From Bacteroidaceae bacterium (GTDB lineage Bacteria; Bacteroidota; Bacteroidia; Bacteroidales; Bacteroidaceae), in assembly GCA_017472905.1 (NCBI GenBank), contig JAFUNW010000057.1, positions 1 to 6,946 on the forward strand: DNA of 6,946 nt, read 5' to 3'. Shown here one piece after another: positions 1 through 5,764 of the stretch (positions within the stretch are counted from its first letter, which is position 1; every line of letters starts with the position of its first letter). The position numbers were made by a program, and so were the translations under genes. Below the pieces are notes generated by a model that did not search any database, was not told the origin of the DNA, and was given only the letters and a program-made list of their open reading frames with translations.

Positions 1-1079
1 ATATTCATCATTTCTTTCACACTTAATGATTCCGTATCGCGTATTTCCAAGTTTTTCTTTTGGTAATTGTATTCTTTGTGTACAACTTCTACATCGGTCA
101 ATGATTTATCGTAGTTGTATTCGATTTGCTTCAAGACTGTTTGATAAGGACTAACGACTTGCTCCATGTATGGCAATTGTTTTTTCCAGATAGTTCGATA
201 TTGCTTCTCTTCATTTTCAGAACTCCATGTATAAATGTGTTTGTCTCCATCTTCTTCGAATTCCATCATTTCTTTGGCGACATGCTCTACATAAGATGGA
301 TTTGGGTAAAGAATACTTTTTACCCAAACATCATCCTCGAATTTTTGTTGGAATGTCGGATAAAAGTCCGCATAATAAGAAACGTAAAAATCAGTTAACT
401 CAGTATTTTTAGGATGCATTACAACCTTAAATATGTACTCTCCTCCGTCCAAATCACTTTCCCAAAAACTAGCACAAGGCTCCATTGATATACGCAATAC
501 ATAACCTTGCAGAGCCACTATTTCTTCGTTCTGCCACATTTTGTATACTTTCGTCACATCCCCCTCTGCATTGTATTTAATATTAATTTGTTCGTATCTA
601 GCAGTATCCGGATTGGAATAATCAATATCCGTTATCTGTTGACGAAATGCAAGAATTTTATTTTCCGCTCTTATTATATCCGGGAAATCAGCTACTACGG
701 AAACAATCAAATTAGTTAAACGATCTTTGGGATCGTAATTGTACACAACATACTGCGGATAACATTCCGAAGTTTGAGATTCTGTTGCAAGCAAACGTCC
801 TTCTTTATCAAAAATCTCAAGCAGGCTGTTCATTGGAGCACTCTTGCATTTATAAATAGCCCAGGAGCCATCGGAGAAAATTATGGAGTCATACTCACAC
901 ATACCTCCCAATTGATGTAAAAAGTTTATTACTGCTTCATTTTCTTCACTGTAATCGTAATGGATATGCTCTACGATTGTCAACTGTTCTTTGGAATTAG
1001 AACAATTCATAGAAAGAAAAGATACGAATAATAGAAGTACTCCTCCATAAATAACGGATAAAAAGCTATTTGTTTTCAT
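1..1079 (-). CDS. Probable lipoprotein of unknown function (3' end missing)
   Basis: An open frame starts with ATG at 1079 and runs 359 codons without a stop to the left edge, so the C-terminus is missing. Residues 1-25 form a signal sequence (MKTNS, then a hydrophobic run at about 9-22) followed by Cys26. This suggests lipidation and an envelope location, although the residues before the Cys (SMN) deviate from the usual lipobox. The mature protein starts CSNSKE and is rich in Tyr, Glu and Asp. I recognise no enzyme domain. Three short segments, around residues 89-99 (FDKEGRL), 113-125 (YNYDPKDRL) and 167-178 (YNAEGDV), loosely resemble YD-type beta-hairpin repeats. The start lies 27 bp after the fhs stop on the same strand, with no hairpin and no clear promoter between, so read-through from fhs is plausible. 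The coding call is secure; the lipoprotein call is probable; the function is unknown. Confidence 0.8.
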   Translation of the reverse strand, partial: MKTNSFLSVIYGGVLLLFVSFLSMNCSNSKEQLTIVEHIHYDYSEENEAVINFLHQLGGMCEYDSIIFSDGSWAIYKCKSAPMNSLLEIFDKEGRLLATESQTSECYPQYVVYNYDPKDRLTNLIVSVVADFPDIIRAENKILAFRQQITDIDYSNPDTARYEQINIKYNAEGDVTKVYKMWQNEEIVALQGYVLRISMEPCASFWESDLDGGEYIFKVVMHPKNTELTDFYVSYYADFYPTFQQKFEDDVWVKSILYPNPSYVEHVAKEMMEFEEDGDKHIYTWSSENEEKQYRTIWKKQLPYMEQVVSPYQTVLKQIEYNYDKSLTDVEVVHKEYNYQKKNLEIRDTESLSVKEMMN

Positions 1080-1106
1080 ATTTACTACAATATTTTTTTG
1101 CTATTA

Positions 1107-2777
1107 TCATGACAATCCTTCGATTTCACCCTCTACGATATCGATATGCAATGCTTGAGGTTGCTTGGGAAGTCCCGGCATACGCAAAATATCACCGGCA
1201 ATCACGACCAACATTTCGGCCCCTTGATTGATGACAATATCTTGGATATGGAATTCAAATCCCTCTGCAGCACCATACATTTTAGCATCGGTAGAGAATG
1301 AATATTGTGTTTTGGCTATACAAACAGGAAAATGAGAAAGGTTCAATTCTTCTATCCGTTTTAGTTTTTTGCGTGCAGTAGTGCTATATGTAATCATACC
1401 GGCTCCATATAGGTTGCAAGCGACTTTGGATATTTTATCTTCAACCGATTCTTCATCTGTATATGCAAAATTCAATGGACGGGAAGGTTTTTCTTCAATC
1501 GTTTGTACGACCAAACGAGCCAAACTCTCTGCCCCGGCTCCTCCATTAGCGAAAGCACCGTTAACGGCAAACCCGATGTTTAAATCTTCTTCGCAATGTC
1601 TACGAATCAAATCAACCTCCTCTTCAGTATCTGTCGCGAAACGATTGAAAGCAACAATGACCGTTTGTCCAAAAGAGTGTAAGTTGCGAACGTGCTTATC
1701 CAAATTGCAAAATCCTTTTTGCAGACTATCTATATCAGGAAGCTTCAATTTATCAGCACTGACTCCTCCATGCATTTTCAATCCTTGTGCCGTTGCTACA
1801 AGAATTGTTAATTTGGGGTGTAATCCGGCTTTACGGCATTTGATATCATAAAACTTTTCAGCTCCCAAATCAGCCCCGAATCCAGCTTCCGTAATTGTAT
1901 ATTCTCCAAATGTCATAGCTAATTTGGTTGCTAATATTGAGTTACAACCGTGAGCAATATTAGCAAACGGACCTCCATGTACAAATGCCGGAGTATTTTC
2001 AGTCGTCTGTACTAAATTAGGGTGTAATGCATCGCGCAACAGAACTGTAATAGCACCGGCTACTCCCAAATCTTTTACGGTAAAAGGTTTATTATCCAAT
2101 GTAATACCTAATAATATATTCTCTATCCGTCTACGAAGATCGTTTTCATCTTTTGCCAAACATAAAATAGCCATAATTTCTGAAGCCGGTGTAATATCAA
2201 ACCCAGATTCTTGTGTCAATCCGTTGGTTTTAGGACCAAGTCCCGTCACTATATAGCGCAAGGAACGGTCATTTACATCCAGAACTCTTCGCCAAAGAAT
2301 TTCTTTCAATCCAAATCCGTTGTCCTGATTTTGATAGAGATAGTTATCCAACAAAGCCGAAATCATATTGTGTGCCGAAGTGATTGCATGAAAATCACCG
2401 GTAAAATGCAAATTGATTTTTTCCATTGGCAATACTTGAGCGTATCCTCCACCGGCAGCTCCTCCTTTCATTCCGAAACATGGTCCTAAAGAGGGTTCAC
2501 GCAAGGCTACGATAGCTTTCTTCCCTATTCGTTGCAATCCCAATGCTAAGCCAATAGATACCGTAGTTTTTCCAATTCCGGCTTTGGTCGGAGTAATGGC
2601 TGTTACTAGAATCAGATGATTGTTTGCAATACGTTGTTCGTCTATCAGTTTCTCATTAACCTTAGCAATATAACGGCCATAGTTTTCGATTCCTTCACGA
2701 GGTATACCGGCCAAATCGGCTACTTCCTTTATTTTTTTCAAGCAAATACTGCGAGCTATTTCTATATCTGATTTCAT
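1107..2777 (-). CDS. fhs: Formate-tetrahydrofolate ligase
   Basis: Cytosolic enzyme that joins formate to tetrahydrofolate using ATP, giving 10-formyl-THF for purine synthesis and formyl-Met-tRNA. The 556-residue length is normal for the family. The nucleotide-binding P-loop is at about residues 62-72 (TPTKAGIGKTT, with Lys70). The first family signature is GMKGGAAGGGY at 102-112, followed by the conserved ALPM/NLHFTGD-type stretch to about 128. The second signature is VATAQGLKMHGG at 327-338; it carries Ala-Gln-Gly where many family members have Val-Arg-Ala. FVHGGPFANIAHG lies at 266-277 and the C-terminal AGDILRMPGLP at 527-537. I chose the ATG at 2777 (MKSDIEIARS) because it matches the family N-terminus. 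An in-frame ATG at 2813 would add 12 residues of atypical sequence and would lie inside the predicted -7 promoter element. The gene looks intact, and transcription may continue into the lipoprotein gene downstream. Confidence 0.97.
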   Translation of the reverse strand: MKSDIEIARSICLKKIKEVADLAGIPREGIENYGRYIAKVNEKLIDEQRIANNHLILVTAITPTKAGIGKTTVSIGLALGLQRIGKKAIVALREPSLGPCFGMKGGAAGGGYAQVLPMEKINLHFTGDFHAITSAHNMISALLDNYLYQNQDNGFGLKEILWRRVLDVNDRSLRYIVTGLGPKTNGLTQESGFDITPASEIMAILCLAKDENDLRRRIENILLGITLDNKPFTVKDLGVAGAITVLLRDALHPNLVQTTENTPAFVHGGPFANIAHGCNSILATKLAMTFGEYTITEAGFGADLGAEKFYDIKCRKAGLHPKLTILVATAQGLKMHGGVSADKLKLPDIDSLQKGFCNLDKHVRNLHSFGQTVIVAFNRFATDTEEEVDLIRRHCEEDLNIGFAVNGAFANGGAGAESLARLVVQTIEEKPSRPLNFAYTDEESVEDKISKVACNLYGAGMITYSTTARKKLKRIEELNLSHFPVCIAKTQYSFSTDAKMYGAAEGFEFHIQDIVINQGAEMLVVIAGDILRMPGLPKQPQALHIDIVEGEIEGLS

Positions 2778-2810
2778 ATGTATATGTATTTTATGGAATT
2801 TGATTATGCG

Positions 2811-2818
2811 CAAAGATA
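2811..2818 (-). promoter_or_regulatory. Predicted fhs promoter, -7 element
   Basis: Read on the minus strand this is TATCTTTG, an exact match to the Bacteroides sigma-ABfr -7 consensus TAnnTTTG. It sits 33 bp upstream of the chosen fhs ATG, which would give a leader of roughly 25-30 nt. I see no convincing TTTG -33 element at the usual spacing, so the call rests on the -7 match and its position. It also argues against the longer fhs start at 2813. Confidence 0.6.
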
Positions 2819-2972
2819 CAACGAAGAAACAAAAGAACGTACAGAATAAGATAAGAAATTTTAAAGAGCTTCTAAGTTTATTGATTATCGATTAAATAAG
2901 AATGACTCTATGTCCCATTTTTCCTCTACAATATATCATGTTTCCTATTTGTAAAAAATATAACTTAATGGG

Positions 2973-3006
2973 ATAGAAAACTTGTTAACGAATTTGAGTT
3001 TTCTAT
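2973..3006. repeat. Perfect 10-bp inverted repeat upstream of the araC-type gene
   Basis: ATAGAAAACT at 2973-2982 is matched exactly by its reverse complement AGTTTTCTAT at 2997-3006, with a 14-nt spacer that contains GTTAAC. The arm starts are 24 bp apart, about two helical turns. There is no T-tract after the hairpin on either strand, so it is not a typical terminator. It lies 22 bp upstream of the predicted -7 element of the araC-type gene, a position suited to an operator or activator site. The repeat is seen directly; the regulatory role is inferred. Confidence 0.6.
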
Positions 3007-3027
3007 GCAAAATTTAAATAAAACATC

Positions 3028-3035
3028 TAATTTTG
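3028..3035 (+). promoter_or_regulatory. Predicted promoter of the araC-type gene, -7 element
   Basis: TAATTTTG matches the Bacteroides -7 consensus TAnnTTTG exactly. It lies 36 bp before the ATG at 3072, implying transcription from about 3041-3043 and a leader near 30 nt. There is no well-spaced TTTG -33 element: the nearest TTTG, at 2993-2996, is too far upstream. A weak -33 together with an upstream dyad would fit a promoter that needs an activator, but that is inference. Confidence 0.5.
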
Positions 3036-3044
3036 CTAGCAAAA
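3031..3044. promoter_or_regulatory. Perfect 14-bp palindrome over the -7 element and start point
   Basis: TTTTGCTAGCAAAA is identical to its own reverse complement. Its left half forms the last five bases of the predicted -7 element, and its right half covers the expected transcription start. A dimeric protein bound here would block RNA polymerase, so a repressor or autoregulatory operator is the natural reading. The palindrome is seen directly; the binding protein is unknown. Confidence 0.5.
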
Positions 3045-3071
3045 CAGACAGAACATTAGCGATTTAAATTT

Positions 3072-3932
3072 ATGGAGAATGATATTTTAAAATCAAATGG
3101 AATTTCAACCGGGTTTATGGTTTATAAATGGAATTGTCCGGGAGAGGACTTTCAACCAAACAAAGAGTTGTACAGATTGAACAACGGAAGTTTTATCATC
3201 TGTATAAAAGGCAAGATTACCATATCAATAAACATGGTGAAATATGTGGTGAATGAATCTTCGTTGATAACCATCTTTCCACATAGCATTGTGCAATGCC
3301 ATGAAGTGTCGGAAGATTTTGAAGGATACGTGATATTTTTTACGACTGAATTTGCCAGCAACATAGAATTCAAACGTTCCAACATCTCTTTTATAACAGA
3401 ATTGCATAAGAATCCCCTCCTCTGTGTAGAAGAAAAAGACCTGTCTTTATTCATTGATTATTGTCATTTCTTGAAAAAAGTAGAGAATAATGAACTGAGT
3501 AGCCAATATTCAGAAATCCGGCAAAGTCTATTAAATTCGTTCTTATATACAATAGGAGCAGCCTATCGTTCAAGAAGTCCACAAGATGTTGTACAGGAAA
3601 AACCAACACGTGGAAAAATTATTTTCCACAATTTCTTGAATGTTTTGTTTGAATATTATCAAAGTGAACGAAGCGTTACTTTTTATGCTGATAAATTGTG
3701 CATTACTCCCAAATATTTAAGTTCTGTATGTAAAGAAACCTGTGGGAAATTAGCGATGGATATTATAGCTCATGCCGTTATATTGGATGCAAAATCCAAA
3801 TTGCACGATTTTTCTTTAACGGTACAGGAAATCTCTGACATGTTGAACTTCCCGAATGCTTCATTCTTTGGAAGATACTTTAAACGACATACCGGATATT
3901 CGCCGATGCAATACAGAGAAACACTGAATTGA
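3072..3932 (+). CDS. AraC-family transcriptional regulator
   Basis: A 286-residue cytoplasmic DNA-binding protein with standard AraC layout. The N-terminal part (about residues 14-100) is beta-rich with a cupin-like pattern (FIICIKGKITISI, then SLITIFPHSIVQCHEV) and is the likely ligand or dimerisation domain. The C-terminal part (about 185-284) carries two helix-turn-helix motifs: the first at about 203-222 (YADKLCITPKYLSSVCKE) and the second at about 249-272 (LTVQEISDMLNF, then FFGRYFKRHTGYSPMQYR), the classic AraC signature. The ATG at 3072 is preceded by AT-rich sequence without a Shine-Dalgarno motif, usual in this phylum. It is divergent from fhs, and its promoter carries two dyads. The family call is firm. 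Target genes and ligand cannot be read from the sequence; autoregulation or control of the divergent fhs gene are the nearest hypotheses. Confidence 0.93.
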   Translation: MENDILKSNGISTGFMVYKWNCPGEDFQPNKELYRLNNGSFIICIKGKITISINMVKYVVNESSLITIFPHSIVQCHEVSEDFEGYVIFFTTEFASNIEFKRSNISFITELHKNPLLCVEEKDLSLFIDYCHFLKKVENNELSSQYSEIRQSLLNSFLYTIGAAYRSRSPQDVVQEKPTRGKIIFHNFLNVLFEYYQSERSVTFYADKLCITPKYLSSVCKETCGKLAMDIIAHAVILDAKSKLHDFSLTVQEISDMLNFPNASFFGRYFKRHTGYSPMQYRETLN

Positions 3933-4011
3933 AATTTGATAGCTCAACTGATATATTAATAGAGAAGAATAAGGAAGAAAAGACAATGAAAAATTCGTAG
4001 AGCACTAAGAT

Positions 4012-4055
4012 AAAAACCGGCAAGTTGACAATCCCAATCTGCCGGTTATTTTTTT
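4012..4055. terminator. Bidirectional rho-independent terminator
   Basis: The perfect 8-bp stem AACCGGCA (4015-4022) / TGCCGGTT (4040-4047) encloses a 17-nt loop and is followed by a run of seven T at 4049-4055, which ends transcription from the araC-type gene (stop at 3932). On the other strand the same stem runs into five T (complement of 4016-4012), so it can also stop transcripts of the convergent gene that ends at 4114. This is the only strong hairpin in the 181-bp convergent spacer. Confidence 0.85.
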
Positions 4056-4113
4056 CAGGTAGGAGAAGAAAAAAGAACGTTTCTTTTTGGATACATATTG
4101 CTTCAGCTATTTT

Positions 4114-5565
4114 TTAGAATTCCCAATTCACTCCCAAACGTAGAGTAATCGCTCTCGTTCGTTGCACTTCGCGATGATGGTAATAGCTTTTCCGAGAATA
4201 AAAGCCGGCATCAAGATGAAGTTTGCTTTCCCAAAGAAACGGAATTTGAAGAGTCGGATTTATTACGGTAAATGATACATTTCCTTTGTCTCCTTGTGCA
4301 TTCAGATAGAGTAAATTCCGTTCAAATAGTTCATAAGGTTTATATCCTTTCCACGTGAAAAGTCTATAGTGCTCCACACCTAAGCAAACTTCTGCCCATT
4401 GCCCTATTTGTAAACGAGTATGACTTTTTAATGCATACCCACTCCCTAAATTGTAATCGCGGTCTATGGCTTGATAATAGTCGGTGTAACTACCTCCCAA
4501 TAAAATAGCTCCGAGATAAAAATGTTGCTCCAACTCTCCCCCAATCTTTTTAATTTGTGGTATATGCAGACGAACTCCCGGTCCCCATGAAGCTGTTTCA
4601 GAAAATCGTAGAGGAACATCTTCAACAAATTGTCCCACTTGATTGGAATCGTAATAATTAAAGTATTGAAACAATCCGAAAAGAAGGTCGCTCTTCGTCT
4701 GTTCTCCCAAATTCCTGCTCCAAAGATTGGCTGTTAAAGAAATTCGTTGAATTAATGGTTGAGTATCTGACATACCCAAAGAGATATTAAACAAAAAATG
4801 ATGAAAAGGTATATTGCTCCCCTCGAATTGATTGCCATACTGGAAATCAAAACGAAGATAAGGGGATATATGTTTATTCTTATAAGAGCGGTTATACAAA
4901 TAGAATCCTCCCAACTCGACATCCCAGGTCAAGGGGTGTGAATCTTTTGGGGAAGGTAAGATGTACGGACGATATGCCCACATCTTTCCGGAGATCAGAC
5001 GTTTGATGCCACGTACAGGGGATATCAATGTAGCCACAACCTCTCTGATAATACGTTCTCTACCTTTTGAACTTTCATCCAAAATTCGTGAAGATAGACG
5101 AAAAGCCGTTTCCCCCAAAGCCATGCCTCCAAAAGTGGTTGCTATAAGATCATTGATAGCCGGTGGTTCGGTTTCACAAATGTATTCCCACATCAGACTT
5201 CCACCCAATGTATAAGGAAAAGCCTGCCAATAGCTTAATCCGTTGCTTCGAGCGGCATTAAAATAGAGATTCCCATGATAGGGATGAGCAAGCAGATTGG
5301 TTGAAAAACGGTCGTTATCCCAAACCATGTCATTATGTAAATTACGATTTATAGTAGAAGGTGTAATACGAGCAAACTTTTCATTCATTACAAAGCGGTC
5401 GAATGCCCAAACTCCGGAATTAATAAACACTATTTCGCCTACCGTTTTCCACGAAAGGGGTAGAATGGTATTAGTCAAACTGTCTGCGTTTGCCTTTTCT
5501 ACCTCCCGACTTATTGCAGGAAAAGCAATCAGCCACAAAATAAAAATGAGGTAACCGAGTCTCAT
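4114..5565 (-). CDS. DUF3943-family outer-membrane beta-barrel-like protein
   Basis: A 483-residue protein that I assign to DUF3943, a family of unknown function common in Bacteroidota and Gram-negatives. Residues 1-19 form a signal peptide (MRLGYLIFILWLIAFPAIS) with likely cleavage near residue 19. The conserved N-terminal half includes HPYHGNLYFNAARSNGLSYW at 94-113, then Glu133-Pro-Pro-Ala-Ile-Asn-Asp followed by a Gly-rich hydrophobic stretch to 152 (TTFGGMALGE), and a SPVRG motif near 182-186. From about residue 205 to the end the chain shows alternating aromatic/polar segments typical of transmembrane beta strands. It ends in LRLGVNWEF with a terminal Phe, as expected for a protein inserted by the BAM complex. 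It is monocistronic: convergent with the araC-type gene and divergent from the kinase fusion. I found no exact TAnnTTTG element ahead of it. Localisation is likely; the molecular role is unknown. Confidence 0.85.
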   Translation of the reverse strand: MRLGYLIFILWLIAFPAISREVEKANADSLTNTILPLSWKTVGEIVFINSGVWAFDRFVMNEKFARITPSTINRNLHNDMVWDNDRFSTNLLAHPYHGNLYFNAARSNGLSYWQAFPYTLGGSLMWEYICETEPPAINDLIATTFGGMALGETAFRLSSRILDESSKGRERIIREVVATLISPVRGIKRLISGKMWAYRPYILPSPKDSHPLTWDVELGGFYLYNRSYKNKHISPYLRFDFQYGNQFEGSNIPFHHFLFNISLGMSDTQPLIQRISLTANLWSRNLGEQTKSDLLFGLFQYFNYYDSNQVGQFVEDVPLRFSETASWGPGVRLHIPQIKKIGGELEQHFYLGAILLGGSYTDYYQAIDRDYNLGSGYALKSHTRLQIGQWAEVCLGVEHYRLFTWKGYKPYELFERNLLYLNAQGDKGNVSFTVINPTLQIPFLWESKLHLDAGFYSRKSYYHHREVQRTRAITLRLGVNWEF

Positions 5566-5726
5566 GCTTTCACTTATTTCAAACCATACCTATTTATATT
5601 ATATATACGGTCAATAGCATAACAACAATCGACCGGCATAGACTCAACCCATAAACATACCAAAAAGTTTTCCGGATTATTTGATAACATTTGCGAAATA
5701 GACTAACCAATTTGGGATAAAAAACG

Positions 5727-5734
5727 TATATTTG
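5727..5734 (+). promoter_or_regulatory. Predicted promoter of the kinase/RapZ-C gene, -7 element
   Basis: TATATTTG is an exact TAnnTTTG match lying 31 bp before the ATG at 5765, implying a short leader of about 25 nt. A TTTG at 5711-5714 lies only 12 bp upstream, shorter than the usual -33 to -7 spacing, so the upstream element is uncertain. The rest of the divergent spacer (5566-5726) is AT-rich and shows no other strong signal. Confidence 0.55.
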
Positions 5735-5764
5735 CATCGCTAATGAATCAATTTTGAGTAAGAG

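Noticed and set aside
126..719. Plus-strand open frames of 60-90 codons
   Set aside because: They lie antisense to the continuous lipoprotein frame, are rich in Phe/Ile/Cys as expected of complementary AT-rich DNA, and have no recognisable domain.
1369..2489. Plus-strand open frames opposite fhs
   Set aside because: They are shadows of a highly conserved gene on the other strand, with no upstream signals or family resemblance.
2778..2813. Upstream ATG that would lengthen fhs by 12 residues
   Set aside because: The extra residues do not match the family N-terminus, and the ATG overlaps the exact TAnnTTTG promoter match.
3152..3454. Minus-strand open frames opposite the araC-type gene
   Set aside because: They lie inside the cupin-domain coding part of a well-supported gene and have no family match.
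4070..4088. Second hairpin AAAAAGA / TCTTTTT near the 3' end of the DUF3943 gene
   Set aside because: The stem is nearly all A-T, only 7 bp, and beside a much stronger terminator; it is probably just low-complexity sequence.
4961..5554. Plus-strand open frames opposite the DUF3943 gene
   Set aside because: The opposite strand codes for a protein with signal peptide, conserved motifs and barrel end; these frames have none.
5608..5635. Inverted repeat CGGTC / GACCG in the spacer before the DUF3943 gene
   Set aside because: Only 5 bp with an 18-nt loop; expected by chance, and no associated signal.
5707..5715. Short palindrome CCAATTTGG near the kinase promoter
   Set aside because: Four-base arms around one base are common by chance, and the position does not match a known site.
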